From: Bacteroidota bacterium
Lineage (GTDB): Bacteria; Bacteroidota; Bacteroidia; Chitinophagales; Chitinophagaceae
Reading direction: 5' to 3'
DNA length: 64,000 bases
Assembly (NCBI GenBank): GCA_023424015.1
Contig: JAFAEM010000003.1
Coordinates: 50,525-114,524 of the forward strand
Below the pieces are notes generated by a model. That model saw nothing but the letters and a program-made list of their open reading frames with translations, was not told where the DNA came from and did no database searches. Of the stretch, positions 53,180-62,650 are shown one piece after another (position 1 is the first letter of the stretch; every line of letters starts with the position of its first letter). A program made the position numbers and the translations under genes.

Positions 53180-53700
53180 GATACTGGATGCTTGATGCTG
53201 GATACTGGATACTGGATACTAGATACTAGATTCATTGATAGAATTTTTATTGCTGAGGTTCTAACTCCCCTCTCCCCAGGAGAGGGGTTGGGGGTGAGGC
53301 CTGGTTGGGGGTGAGGCCTGATTGGGGGTGAGGCGATGCAAGTCGGGAGTATGTAGCCAGGAGTCGGTAGTTTTTGATTTGCTAATTGACGAGATTGTAT
53401 TCGGGATACTTGATGCTGGATACTAGATACTAGATACTGGATACTAGATTCATTGATAGAATTTTTATGGCTGAGGTTTCTAACTCCCCTCTCCCCAGGA
53501 GAGGGGTCGGGGGTGAGGCGATACAAGTTGGGAGTATGTAGCCAGGAGTTGGTAGTCTTTGATTTGCTAATTGACGAGATTGTATTCGGGATACTTGATG
53601 CTGGATACTAGATACTAGATACTGGATTCATTGATAGAATTTTTATGGCTGAGGTTTCTAATTCCCCTCTCCCCAGGAAAGGCGGTTCATTGTTGAAACT
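53180..53700. repeat. Three tandem copies of a ~180-220 bp non-coding repeat
   Basis: Each unit contains stretches of GATACT(A/G)GAT decamers, TTCATTGATAGAATTTTTAT, CTCCCCTCTCCCCAGG with GGGGGTGAGG, and GAGTATGTAGCCAGGAGT. TTCATTGAT recurs at 53231, 53449 and 53627. In the first copy GGTTGGGGGTGAGGCCT-type units are themselves repeated. The region separates infB from the SurA-like gene and shows no gene. Related decamers occur at 44297-44340. Confidence 0.8.
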
Positions 53701-53744
53701 TTGTTAAATAGCGCTTGAATTTTCCCCGGTTTGACCGGTAAAAT

Positions 53745-53752
53745 TACTTTTG
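53745..53752 (+). promoter_or_regulatory. -7 box TACTTTTG of the SurA-like gene
   Basis: Perfect TAnnTTTG ending 5 bp before the ATG at 53758, so the mRNA would have almost no leader. An upstream CCGGTTTGACCGG inverted repeat (53726-53738) might be an operator. Confidence 0.55.
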
Positions 53753-53757
53753 ATACC

Positions 53758-55137
53758 ATGTTTACTTTTAAACGCATGTTGGGCCTGGCCCTGTTCCTTT
53801 TGACAGGAGCATTTGCGACCAAAGCACAATCCTATAAAGTAGTTGCAGATAAAATTGTTGCCGTAGTAGGCGACCGTATTATCCTGCAATCTGATATCCG
53901 CAATTCCATCGAAGATGCTAAACGCCAGGGAAGTACGGTGCCCGAAGGGGCTGAATGTATGCTGATGGAGCAGGCTGTGATTTCAAAAGTGCTGATGCTG
54001 CAGGCTGAGAAAGACTCACTGCCGGTTTCAGATGAGGATGTGGAAGCCGAGCTGGACCAACGTATTCGCCACTTTATCAACCAGGTTGGTACCAAGGAAA
54101 TGCTGGAAGAATATGCAGGTAAGACTGTATACCAGATCAAGGATGATGCACGTGAATCGGTGAAGGAAAACAAACTCGCTTCAGCCATGCAGCAAAAGAT
54201 CGTAAGTGCCGTAAAGATTACACCTACCGAAGTAAAAGCATTCTTCGATCGTATACCGGTGGATAGTCTTCCCTATTTTGAATCCGAACTGGAAGTATGC
54301 CAGATCACGATCATTCCAAAGGCGTCGAGAGATTTGGAGCAGTATATCGTGGCGGAGATGAACAACTACAAAAAACAGATCGAAACAAAAGTTGCCACTT
54401 TTGAACAGTTGGCACAACGATATTCTGAAGACCCCGGTAGTAAAGACCGCGGGGGACGTTACCAGATCAATCGCAATGAAAAAACCTGGGATCCTGCATT
54501 CCTGTCGGCTTCTTTTCGTTTAAAAAATGGAGAGATCTCCGCGCCGGTCAGATCCGAAAGGTTTGGATATTTCCTGATACAAATGATCGAAAGAAGAGGC
54601 GATGATGCAGATGTACGCCTGATCCTGAGAACAGCACCCGTAACAGATGCCGAGATCAACCAGGCTAAGAGTAAACTGGATACCGTAAGATCAAAAGTCA
54701 TTTCTGGCAGCCTCAACTTCAACGAGGCAGCCACCAAATACAGCGATGACGAATCAGCAAAATATTCAGGACCCTGCCTGCTTAACCGCGATGGCGCGCC
54801 TTATGTTACCATCGACCAGATGGACAAGGAAATGGTCACTACGATCAGTAAAATGAATGTTGGAGATATCTCCCAGCCCGTTTCGTTTACCAATGAACAG
54901 GGCAAAAAAGGAGTAAGGATCATTTACCTGAAATCACGCTCGGAACCACACAGGATGAACATGACCGACGATTACAGCAAGATATCACAGGCAGCGCTGG
55001 AAGAAAAGAAAATGCAGGCGCTTAACAAATGGATCGAGTCCAGAGTTCCTACTTATTATATCATGATCGACGACGAGGTACAAAAGGATTGCCCCAAAAT
55101 GACCAAACTGGCCAGCCAGGATGTTAAGGGGTTCTAA
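53758..55137 (+). CDS. SurA-like periplasmic peptidylprolyl isomerase
   Basis: A 459-residue protein. Start at ATG 53758 gives a Sec signal peptide (LGLALFLLTGAFATKAQS). The N-terminal chaperone region (KIVAVVGDRIILQSDIRNSI) resembles SurA, and two parvulin (PpiC) domains follow: the first includes TFEQLAQRYSEDPGSKDRGG and GEISAPVRSERFGYFLIQMI, the second FNEAATKYSDDESAKYSGPC and MNVGDISQPVSF. It probably assists outer-membrane protein folding. Confidence 0.9.
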   Translation: MFTFKRMLGLALFLLTGAFATKAQSYKVVADKIVAVVGDRIILQSDIRNSIEDAKRQGSTVPEGAECMLMEQAVISKVLMLQAEKDSLPVSDEDVEAELDQRIRHFINQVGTKEMLEEYAGKTVYQIKDDARESVKENKLASAMQQKIVSAVKITPTEVKAFFDRIPVDSLPYFESELEVCQITIIPKASRDLEQYIVAEMNNYKKQIETKVATFEQLAQRYSEDPGSKDRGGRYQINRNEKTWDPAFLSASFRLKNGEISAPVRSERFGYFLIQMIERRGDDADVRLILRTAPVTDAEINQAKSKLDTVRSKVISGSLNFNEAATKYSDDESAKYSGPCLLNRDGAPYVTIDQMDKEMVTTISKMNVGDISQPVSFTNEQGKKGVRIIYLKSRSEPHRMNMTDDYSKISQAALEEKKMQALNKWIESRVPTYYIMIDDEVQKDCPKMTKLASQDVKGF

Positions 55138-55319
55138 ACATCGCGTTTTACTCAAATATAACTATCGGCCTGGTAATTAACCTGTAGGAACCTGCCGGGA
55201 TCATCCATCATTACTTTGTCGCCGGAATTGAAACTATTATCAGGCGATGGGTAGCCATCCCCGCCCTATTTCCTCGTCCCCAGGTATGCTGTTCCTCAAA
55301 AAGAAGACAAATAATGGCT

Positions 55320-55327
55320 TAACTTTG
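55320..55327 (+). promoter_or_regulatory. -7 box TAACTTTG of purF
   Basis: Perfect TAnnTTTG, 22 bp upstream of the purF start; the -33 region has no TTTG. Confidence 0.5.
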
Positions 55328-55349
55328 CGCCTTCCTTTCAATCACATAC

Positions 55350-57197
55350 ATGAGCGATCCGATCAAGCACGAATGCGGTTTAGCATTCATCCGTTTAAGA
55401 AAATCCTTTTCATATTATCATCAGAAATATGGCACCGTACTCTGGGGCCTCAGCAAACTTTACCTGCTGATGGAAAAGCAGCATAACCGCGGCCAGGACG
55501 GTGCAGGTATTGCGACGGTGAAATTGAATGTTGAATCGGGTTATCCTTTTATGCAACGCCTGCGAAGCAATGCAAAACAAGCCATCGCGGATATCTTTCA
55601 GCAGGTAAGCAGCGAAATCGAAGAGCTGGAAAAATATCATCCCGGAATCAGAAATCATCCCGGCCTGATGAAAGGACATGTGAACTTTTTAGGTGAATTA
55701 CTCCTCGGACACCTGCGATATGGCACACAGGGTAAAAACAAACTTGAATACTGCCACCCTTTTATCAACCGAGATACCATACCTGCCCGTAACCTGGCCA
55801 TGGCCGGCAATTTCAACCTGGTGAATACCGATGAATTGTTTGCCCTGATCGGCAAAGAGCCTTCAGAGCAAATGCGTTTTAGTGATCTGGCTGCGATGAT
55901 CGAAGTGGTGCATGATTTCTTATGCAAAGCTGATGAGGAAGCCCCGCAGGGTTATGATATCAAAAAGGTTTTAAATCAGGCGTTTTCGCTTTTCGACGGA
56001 GGTTATCATGTTGCAGGTATTACGGGCAATGGTACCGGGTTTGTATTACGCGATGCGCACGGAATCAGGCCATCGTATTATTATGTAAATGATGAAGTGA
56101 TCGTAGCCGCCTCAGAACGTGCTGCAATCCGCACATCATTCAATGTTGGCGAAAACGAAGTAAAGGAACTGATGCCCGGTGAAGCATTGATCGTGGATGA
56201 AAAAGGCAATTACGAAGTGGTACAGCTTTTGGAACCGAAAGAAAGAAAGGCTTGCAGCTTCGAACGTATCTATTTCTCGCGGGGCAGTGACGAAAAGATC
56301 TACAAAGAAAGAAATGCGCTGGGATACAATCTAAGCGAGCAGGTGCTCAACGCCATCGAACACGACACAAGGAATACGATCTTCTCTTTTATACCCAATA
56401 CCGCCGAAGTTGCTTTTTATGGGCTGGTAAAAGGTATGGAAGATTATCTCAACAAAATAAAGATCGAAAGGATACTTTCCTGGAACAAAGACTTTGACGA
56501 GGAAAAGCTATCCGAAATGATCAACCGCAGGATCCGCATCGAAAAGATCGCTATCAAGGATGTGAAGATGCGGACCTTTATCACGGAAGACGCGAGCCGC
56601 AACGAGATGGTGCAGCACGTTTACGATATCACTTATGGCACCATCAGGCCCGGTAAAGACACCCTGGTGGTGATCGACGATTCGATTGTAAGAGGCACCA
56701 CGCTTAAGGAAAGCATCATCCGGATGCTGTCGCGGTTAAAACCGAAACGCATCATCGTGGTTTCTTCTTCGCCGCAGATCCGCTATCCCGACTGCTACGG
56801 TATTGATATGAGTCGCATGGGTGAATTTATCGCTTTCAACGCGGCAGTAGAATTATTGAAAGAAAGAGGAATGGAGCGTTGCCTGGATGAGATGTTGGAG
56901 AAATGCCGGGAACTGCAACGCAATAATCAGCTCCATACCGAAAATGTCGTTAAACAGGTTTATAAGCCTTTCACCGCTGAAGAGATATCAGCAAAGATCG
57001 CCCAACTTATCACCCCACCTGAGTTGAACATCCCGGTTGATGTGATCTTTCAAAGCATAGAAGACCTGCACAAGGCTTGTCCCAATAACCTGGGTGACTG
57101 GTATTTTACCGGCAACTATCCCACACCTGGCGGTAACAAAGTGGTGAACAAAGCCTTTATCAACTATATGGAAGGAAAGAATGTAAGGGGTTATTAA
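55350..57197 (+). CDS. purF: Amidophosphoribosyltransferase (long Bacteroidota form)
   Basis: A 615-residue enzyme with a class II glutaminase domain at the N-terminus (catalytic Cys9 in MSDPIKHECGLAFIR, exposed only if a short propeptide is removed) with LMEKQHNRGQDGAGIAT, LLGHLRYGTQG and MAGNFNLVN. The phosphoribosyltransferase domain holds the PRPP loop TLVVIDDSIVRGTTLKESI. It is about 100-130 residues longer than the E. coli enzyme, mainly in insertions near residues 60-110 and 140-220, as in other Bacteroidota. It catalyses the first step of purine synthesis; no other purine genes are adjacent. Confidence 0.9.
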   Translation: MSDPIKHECGLAFIRLRKSFSYYHQKYGTVLWGLSKLYLLMEKQHNRGQDGAGIATVKLNVESGYPFMQRLRSNAKQAIADIFQQVSSEIEELEKYHPGIRNHPGLMKGHVNFLGELLLGHLRYGTQGKNKLEYCHPFINRDTIPARNLAMAGNFNLVNTDELFALIGKEPSEQMRFSDLAAMIEVVHDFLCKADEEAPQGYDIKKVLNQAFSLFDGGYHVAGITGNGTGFVLRDAHGIRPSYYYVNDEVIVAASERAAIRTSFNVGENEVKELMPGEALIVDEKGNYEVVQLLEPKERKACSFERIYFSRGSDEKIYKERNALGYNLSEQVLNAIEHDTRNTIFSFIPNTAEVAFYGLVKGMEDYLNKIKIERILSWNKDFDEEKLSEMINRRIRIEKIAIKDVKMRTFITEDASRNEMVQHVYDITYGTIRPGKDTLVVIDDSIVRGTTLKESIIRMLSRLKPKRIIVVSSSPQIRYPDCYGIDMSRMGEFIAFNAAVELLKERGMERCLDEMLEKCRELQRNNQLHTENVVKQVYKPFTAEEISAKIAQLITPPELNIPVDVIFQSIEDLHKACPNNLGDWYFTGNYPTPGGNKVVNKAFINYMEGKNVRGY

Positions 57198-57259
57198 GGT
57201 TTTGTTGATAGTCAGTGTCCTGGCCAGTTGAAGGAGGAGTCATTTAAAAAACCACGGGT

Positions 57260-57757
57260 ATGAAGCAACTCTTATTGATAAGACATGCAAAAAGCAGCTG
57301 GGCTGATTTTTCAATTAAAGATTTTGACCGACCGCTGAATGATCGTGGTAAAAAGGATGCGCCTATGATGGCAGAACGGCTGCGGAAGAAAGATATCAAT
57401 ATCGACGCATTCATTGCCAGCCCGGCCAAACGTGCCCGAAAAACGGCAGAAGCCTTTTTAAAGGAGTTGAAGGATAAGAAAAAAGAAATTGAATTCTACG
57501 AAGAATTATACCTGGCGGCGCCCTCGGTTTTTTTTGATGTCATTAGCCGAACCAATGACAAGTACGATACCATCGCGGTATTCTCTCATAACGATGGCAT
57601 CACCGCTTTTGCCAATTTACTAACCACCACGCGTATCGATAATATTCCAACCTGCGGCATCTTTGCTGTAAAAGCAAAAATCAAACACTGGTCTGAATTC
57701 GAAACGGCGGAGAAGGAATTTTGGTTCTTCGACTACCCAAAAGCCGGAGAAGATTAA
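57260..57757 (+). CDS. SixA-like histidine phosphatase
   Basis: A 165-residue member of the histidine phosphatase (phosphoglycerate mutase-like) superfamily. The RHG-type motif is LIRHAKSSWADF (residues 6-17), followed by DRPLNDRGKKDAPMMAERL and the second catalytic His in VFSHNDGI. SixA enzymes dephosphorylate phosphohistidine. The gene is independent of known phosphorelay genes here. Convergent with the M23 peptidase gene; their ends are one base apart. Confidence 0.88.
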   Translation: MKQLLLIRHAKSSWADFSIKDFDRPLNDRGKKDAPMMAERLRKKDINIDAFIASPAKRARKTAEAFLKELKDKKKEIEFYEELYLAAPSVFFDVISRTNDKYDTIAVFSHNDGITAFANLLTTTRIDNIPTCGIFAVKAKIKHWSEFETAEKEFWFFDYPKAGED

Positions 57758-57758
57758 G

Positions 57759-58847
57759 CTAGGATTCTGCAGGCTTTACTGCATTGACCGGTATTTGCAC
57801 AATTCTTCCGTCGGCAATCTCTACGATATATCCATCTTTGGTTACTGCGAGCGGAGTTAACAATGTTCCCCGTGTTAAACTTACATCCTTTAAAGACCGT
57901 GGGTTTGAAATCATGAGCCGATCTTTAAGATTTTGTGGTTTCAAGGGGGGTGCAATCCTTATCGCCGGATTTACAAATGGCAACGGATCAATCGGACCAC
58001 CTGAGGTATAGACGCCAAAATGCAGATGAGGTGGTGTAAATTTTGCATTACCCGTATTACCCACAGTACCGAGGGTATCACCTGTTTTTACAGATTGACC
58101 ATCACTTACATGCTGCTCATCCAGATGGGCGTAGTACAGATGAATATCATGTTTGCTGGCGCGCATCCAAACCGTTTTACCGCCAATACCACCCTCAGCC
58201 ACCCTTGTCACATAACCATCCGCCGCGGCAACGACCGGTGTTTTCCTGGGTGCAAAAATATCAATGCCTTCATGATTGCGTCGGCCACCATCGCGTGCAT
58301 CGCCCCAATAACTGCCGGTTTTCGCTTTTGAGCCTGAAACAGGAAAGCCAAGTGATGGCAATATCCTTGCTGACAACTGATACTCGCCGGACTGGTAAAG
58401 TGCCGGTTGCAACCGCAACAGGTAATCCGTTGTTTCTTCCACATTGAATCCAAAGCCGGACATACCAGTATCAATAGCCAGTAAATGCGTTTTCTCTTTT
58501 TCGTTTATCCTGTACAGATCAGCAAAGATGGTCATGCTGTCGCCTTCGCTTTTTGTAAGTATGAAATCAATTCGCTCACCCTGCTTTGCGGAAAATCGAA
58601 GCGCGAGTGCACGTGGTTTACCAGATTTAAAAATACCGGCGAGTTTGTAAGGCAAATCGATAACCTGGTTTGTATCCAGGGCTTTTTCAGATGCGGCGAG
58701 CCAGGCATGTGCGCCGGGGTCCTTCCGGATCGATCGGCCATAGGCCTCATGAGGTGTGCGCTTCTCGAATATATGGCTGATAGAACCATTACAGGAGACA
58801 ACGCTTACAAGGATGGTAATGATGAGTATGGATTTAAAGAAAAGCAT
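57759..58847 (-). CDS. M23 family peptidase, lipoprotein
   Basis: A 362-residue protein starting at MLFFKS (58847; a Met one codon earlier is an alternative). Lipoprotein signal VVSC. The C-terminal half is a LytM/M23 domain with NHEGIDIFAPRKTPVVAAAD (H-x-x-x-D zinc ligands), HLYYAHLDEQ and HLHFGVY. The N-terminal half resembles a beta-sandwich with no catalytic motif. It likely cleaves or remodels peptidoglycan in the periplasm. The zinc ligands are complete, so it should be an active enzyme. Confidence 0.92.
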   Translation of the reverse strand: MLFFKSILIITILVSVVSCNGSISHIFEKRTPHEAYGRSIRKDPGAHAWLAASEKALDTNQVIDLPYKLAGIFKSGKPRALALRFSAKQGERIDFILTKSEGDSMTIFADLYRINEKEKTHLLAIDTGMSGFGFNVEETTDYLLRLQPALYQSGEYQLSARILPSLGFPVSGSKAKTGSYWGDARDGGRRNHEGIDIFAPRKTPVVAAADGYVTRVAEGGIGGKTVWMRASKHDIHLYYAHLDEQHVSDGQSVKTGDTLGTVGNTGNAKFTPPHLHFGVYTSGGPIDPLPFVNPAIRIAPPLKPQNLKDRLMISNPRSLKDVSLTRGTLLTPLAVTKDGYIVEIADGRIVQIPVNAVKPAES

Positions 58848-58932
58848 CACCTCTTTCCAACAAAGTAAAAGCCGGAATTCGTGAAGGAAATTGTAAGTGT
58901 AAAGCCAGTAAAATTTTCCCCAAAAAAATCAA

Positions 58933-59790
58933 TCAAAATCGTTGAAGAATATGTCGAACCTGTGCTACATAATGACCACCAAATAAAACCGCATGCACCA
59001 GCAAGGGATAAAGTTGGGTAAGGTCTAACCTGCTTTCCCAATTATTTTCCAGGGGATAAGCTTCATGATATCCCTGGTAAAACCGATCCTCGAAACCACC
59101 AAATAACCTTGTCATTCCCAGATCCATTTCACGATGACCGTAATAGACTGCGGGATCATAGATCACTGCCTGGCCATCCTGGGCAGTCATAAAATTTCCA
59201 CTCCAGAGATCGCCGTGCAGGAGTGCCGGAATTTCATTTGGAAAAATCTCCCCAAATTGTGCGCAGCATGCTTCCGCATGGTTCACATCTTTTGTAGAAA
59301 ATATTTTTCTGTCAAATAGTTCACGGACCAGGGGTATGATCCTGCAATGCGTATAAAATGACGCCCAGTTTTCATGCATTGTATTTTCCTGTAACAGGCT
59401 CCCGATATAATTATCTTCTGCCCATCCGAAGGAATCATTGGTATGCTGATGAAGTTTTGCCAGTGATCTCCCGAAGTTTTCCCAGAAATCTTTTGCAGGT
59501 CTACCGGGTGAAATCCATTCCAGCACCAGGTACTGCTGGTTTTCGACTTCACCATATTTTAAGGTTGCAGGTACGTGTAAACTTGACTTGACCGTTGCTT
59601 TTCTCAGGGCATTCAGACCCCTTGCTTCTTTTTCAAACATTGCGGGATAGCGGCCTGCCTCATTTACTTTCAGGAAAAAAACTATTCCTGAACCGGTTAA
59701 ACAATATGCTGAATTAATATCTCCCCCATGTACCGGGGAGCATTGACTGATATCCAGGTCGAGTTCTTGAATTATGGTTTGTATGTACAT
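58933..59790 (-). CDS. Fructosamine/ketosamine-3-kinase family protein
   Basis: A 285-residue kinase with the aminoglycoside-phosphotransferase-like fold. VHGGDINSAYCL (about residues 19-30) near the N-terminus, LVLEWISP as hinge, LLHGDLWSGNFMT (catalytic Asp), VIYDPAVYYGHREMDLGMTR (DPA replaces the usual DxD as in this family). Fructosamine kinases phosphorylate glycated amines and help reverse glycation. It follows the M23 gene on the same strand with an 85 bp gap. Confidence 0.9.
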   Translation of the reverse strand: MYIQTIIQELDLDISQCSPVHGGDINSAYCLTGSGIVFFLKVNEAGRYPAMFEKEARGLNALRKATVKSSLHVPATLKYGEVENQQYLVLEWISPGRPAKDFWENFGRSLAKLHQHTNDSFGWAEDNYIGSLLQENTMHENWASFYTHCRIIPLVRELFDRKIFSTKDVNHAEACCAQFGEIFPNEIPALLHGDLWSGNFMTAQDGQAVIYDPAVYYGHREMDLGMTRLFGGFEDRFYQGYHEAYPLENNWESRLDLTQLYPLLVHAVLFGGHYVAQVRHILQRF

Positions 59791-59820
59791 CCCTATTTGT
59801 AGTCGCCCGCTATTATTTTA

Positions 59821-60210
59821 TCAAAATCCCAACTCCTGCACCGGGTCCCAGAATTTCCTTTCGAAGTCAACCACTTTATCGTCTTTCACTTTAATTCCTT
59901 CCTTTTTTAAGCGCTGTTCCATGGCATCGGGCGTCGGAAAATGATGTTTGCCACTGAGCATACCCAGCCTGTTGACCACACGATGCGCGGGTACTGTGGG
60001 TTTTACTTTTCCTGCGCCATTCATAGCCCAACCTACCATGCGTGCTGAAAGTTTTGTGCCAAGGCAGGCCGCGATAGCGCCATAGGAAGTCACCCGTCCT
60101 CTTGGGATTTGTCGCGCCACTTCATATACCAGCTCAAAAAAATTATCTTCCTTCTTCCCCGAGGGCTTTATGCTTTTTAATTTTCCCGCTGCTCTTTTAT
60201 TTGCCGGCAT
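59821..60210 (-). CDS. Alkyltransferase-like protein (MGMT family, ATL)
   Basis: A 129-residue MGMT C-terminal domain: IPRGRVTSYGAIAACLG (HTH), RMVGWAMN, VPAHRVVNRLGML. The active-site PCHR of true methyltransferases is PAHR, so it cannot accept alkyl groups and should act as an ATL that marks O6-alkylguanine for repair. It is followed downstream by the fructosamine kinase gene (30 bp). Its upstream neighbour is DUF5522. Confidence 0.9.
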   Translation of the reverse strand: MPANKRAAGKLKSIKPSGKKEDNFFELVYEVARQIPRGRVTSYGAIAACLGTKLSARMVGWAMNGAGKVKPTVPAHRVVNRLGMLSGKHHFPTPDAMEQRLKKEGIKVKDDKVVDFERKFWDPVQELGF

Positions 60211-60230
60211 AAAAAATATGATTTAAAAGT

Positions 60231-60437
60231 TTACTGAGTGTTATCAGATTCATCCTGCTCCGATCTGCTTCTTTTCAACGCTGATCTTTTTGGCTCAGGT
60301 ACCCGTTCATAATCGTAAGGGCAGTGGGTACATCCATTGCCACAACAATAACCACGTTCCAAAAGGTATTGTCTTGTTAGTACGACCAGGCCCTTATCAT
60401 TGACATAATAATGAATGCCTTCAATCCACGGGTTCAT
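60231..60437 (-). CDS. DUF5522 family protein
   Basis: A 68-residue protein with HYYVNDKGLVVLTRQYLLER and the Cys cluster GYCCGNGCTHCPYDY that defines DUF5522. The cysteines probably bind metal. The ATG overlaps the trmB stop region by 17 bases, so it is translated with trmB. Function unknown. Confidence 0.85.
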   Translation of the reverse strand: MNPWIEGIHYYVNDKGLVVLTRQYLLERGYCCGNGCTHCPYDYERVPEPKRSALKRSRSEQDESDNTQ

Positions 60438-61128
60438 TCTTCAGCATTTGTTTGAGTATCTCATCCTGGTCGGTGCCAGGCAAAACCTTTGGCAGTGAAA
60501 AACAGATATAATGCACACGGTTGCTCCCGGCTATATCCAGGGATTCATAATGCGTTTTAATTTGAAGTTCCGCGGCAATTTCACGATCACGATAAACATC
60601 ATTTCGATCTTCATGAACGATGCAGCTATATAACTGGGTAACCCGCTTTGTAAACTCATACAGATCGGGACTATCCGTTTTGAGATGGATCTTCCCGTTT
60701 GCGACAAGAAACTGCTGATACAAACGCAGGAAGCGTGGATGTGTAAGTCGTTTTTTTGCTTTTGAAACCCGCAGCTGCGGATCAGGAAAAGTGATCCAGA
60801 TGGAATCGACCTCAGCTTTTCCAAAATATTGGCTGATATGATCAATCTGCGTACGTAAAAAAGCAACATTTGACAAGCCATTTTGCAAAGCCCTTTTCGC
60901 ACCTACCCAAATGCGGTTTCCTTTCAAATCAACACCAATAAAATTTTTTTCAGGATAAAGTTCCCCAAGACCCAACGCATACTCACCCTTACCACAAGCT
61001 AATTCCAGTGTAATAGGGTTTTCATTTTTAAAAAAAGATTTCCATTTTCCCGCCATTCCTTCCGGGTATTGCAAAACATTGGGGAATGTTTTCAGCTCCT
61101 CAAACCGTATTAGTTTTTTTTGTCCCAT
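60421..61128 (-). CDS. trmB: tRNA (guanine(46)-N7)-methyltransferase TrmB
   Basis: A 235-residue SAM-dependent enzyme. NPITLELACGKGEYALGLGE (motif I), NFIGVDLKGNRIW, and DSIWITFPDPQLRVSKAKKR followed by LTHPRFL (the conserved TFPDPW-type loop, here PQ) identify TrmB. It methylates G46 of tRNA to m7G. Its promoter is close to ideal and the mRNA is practically leaderless. It heads the trmB-DUF5522-ATL gene set. Confidence 0.95.
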   Translation of the reverse strand: MGQKKLIRFEELKTFPNVLQYPEGMAGKWKSFFKNENPITLELACGKGEYALGLGELYPEKNFIGVDLKGNRIWVGAKRALQNGLSNVAFLRTQIDHISQYFGKAEVDSIWITFPDPQLRVSKAKKRLTHPRFLRLYQQFLVANGKIHLKTDSPDLYEFTKRVTQLYSCIVHEDRNDVYRDREIAAELQIKTHYESLDIAGSNRVHYICFSLPKVLPGTDQDEILKQMLKNEPVD

Positions 61129-61135
61129 CAGCGGG

Positions 61136-61167
61136 CAAAGTTAAGCCAGCGAGTCTCATACAACAAA
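61136..61167 (-). promoter_or_regulatory. trmB promoter
   Basis: On the minus strand TTTG (61167-61164), 20 bp spacer, TAACTTTG (61143-61136). The predicted start of transcription falls at or within a base or two of the ATG (61128), a leaderless arrangement. Confidence 0.75.
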
Positions 61168-61533
61168 GTTTGAAGGATATGGCACTCTAATTGGAATATT
61201 ATAATGACAGGAGCGAATCGGTAAACGGAAGGATCATGAAATTCAAGGCATTAAAAGCTGAGCAGTGTGTTGACTATGTAGTGATAGCCGGTCAATTACG
61301 GTAATTATTTCTACATGGACAAGGTTGAATTTACAGGCCGTACCCTTCCTATCAATTACCGTTTGTAAGCTGATACCCTAAAGCGTTGAGGTAGAGTTGA
61401 GGTGTTAAAAAGATGAGGGCCTGCCAACGGTAGGCCTTCACCTTTTTGTATATCGTGTTCTCGTGCTTTCTCCGTGCCCTGCGTGTCCTATTCTCCGCAC
61501 TAGGTATACTCCGAATAAACCAGGAAACTCAAC
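61168..61533. other. Intergenic region with one terminator
   Basis: 366 bp without a gene. The only feature is the hairpin at 61407-61446. Confidence 0.5.
61407..61446 (-). terminator. Terminator downstream of the DUF3078 gene
   Basis: Stem GGCCTACC/GGCAGGCC (8 bp, one G·U) with flanking partial pairing, followed by TTTTT on the minus strand and A-rich on the other side. Confidence 0.7.
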
Positions 61534-62463
61534 TTAAAAATTCGCCAGCAATCCTATCCCCACCAATGATTTCAGCTGCAGGGCGGCGCCGGTATTATCT
61601 TTTCCAAACAAACGCACATCATCGTCGTAAATCATGTCTACACTCCAGGTGATGGAAAGCAGTCGCGTGAGTTTAATGTTCAGCACATTTGTAAAATACA
61701 GGTCGATGTTCTGCGGTTTTCTTTTATAGTTTGAAAATAGGTCAAGCCTGCTTTTAAAACTCAGGTTTTTATTGAATTCTTTCAGGTAGTTAATCGTTGC
61801 GAAAGCACCAAACTCACCATTAGAATGTCTGCCCGGTTCCACGCCATACAAACCCTGTGCGGAGAGGCTATCATCTTTTACAATGGTCCATCTGGCAGTA
61901 ATCGGTGATACAAAAATCGACAGATCCGCATTGGGTTTAAAATCCAAACCGGGGCTGACCAGGATATAAGCCGGTGACAAAAATGTTGAAGACAGGGTTT
62001 TTACATCGTCGTCGTAAGTGTAACCTTTAAATAGCTGAGACCGGAAATTGACAAGTCCGGCAAGATTCAGTTTCGGGTTTAATGCATAACCATATTTAGA
62101 CAGAATATCGATACGGTCATCGTTCTTGCGGCTACCAAGGCTGGTGGTATTTACATAGCCGAGGTTAAAATCAAGGGTATTGTCCCAACTGTGTTTGTTC
62201 TTTTTATAAAACGCAAAAAGGTTGAGGATCGAGTTTACCGATAAGGAGAAATCATCACCACCCGCAGCCCAGTTGCTGAGTGAGCCCTGTGACACATTGA
62301 TACCATACATACCACCTTTTCTCCAGGTATAAGGAACGGTATCATTGGGGTCTTTCTTAATTACCCGACCGGATGCATCTCTTAATTCCCTGACAGTTTC
62401 GTCCTGTGCAAATACATTGTAAACACTGGCAACAAGGAAGGTGAATAGCAATAACTTCTTCAT
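61534..62463 (-). CDS. DUF3078 family outer membrane-type protein
   Basis: A 309-residue protein with a Sec signal peptide (LLLFTFLVASVYNVFAQ). The conserved DUF3078 section includes WRKGGMYGINVSQGSLSNWA, SWDNTLDFNLGYVNT, and a C-terminal SLVGIGLLANF. The beta-rich pattern suggests an outer-membrane barrel. Function not established. Followed by a terminator. Confidence 0.85.
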   Translation of the reverse strand: MKKLLLFTFLVASVYNVFAQDETVRELRDASGRVIKKDPNDTVPYTWRKGGMYGINVSQGSLSNWAAGGDDFSLSVNSILNLFAFYKKNKHSWDNTLDFNLGYVNTTSLGSRKNDDRIDILSKYGYALNPKLNLAGLVNFRSQLFKGYTYDDDVKTLSSTFLSPAYILVSPGLDFKPNADLSIFVSPITARWTIVKDDSLSAQGLYGVEPGRHSNGEFGAFATINYLKEFNKNLSFKSRLDLFSNYKRKPQNIDLYFTNVLNIKLTRLLSITWSVDMIYDDDVRLFGKDNTGAALQLKSLVGIGLLANF

Positions 62464-62479
62464 TTGGTTAGATTTTTTG

Positions 62480-62487
62480 CAAAACTA
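62480..62487 (-). promoter_or_regulatory. -7 box TAGTTTTG of the DUF3078 gene
   Basis: Perfect TAnnTTTG, 16 bp before the ATG on the minus strand. A TTG lies 16 bp further upstream. Confidence 0.55.
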
Positions 62488-62650
62488 ATAAGCTTTGTGG
62501 AAGCAACGTTCCGTTGTATTTGAAAACTCTTGACTTACACAGCCTCCAAGACTTAATAGTATACTATTTGGCAGTTGCTTGACCTGCATTACAGCAAGGA
62601 ATACTTTCCCTATAGCTAGGTTATCGATTCACCACTTTCTGCAAGCGGAA

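Noticed and set aside
53110..53526. Minus-strand frame of 138 codons in the tandem repeat
   Set aside because: It translates the repeat units (SSIQ, PSPGERG) and has no independent support.
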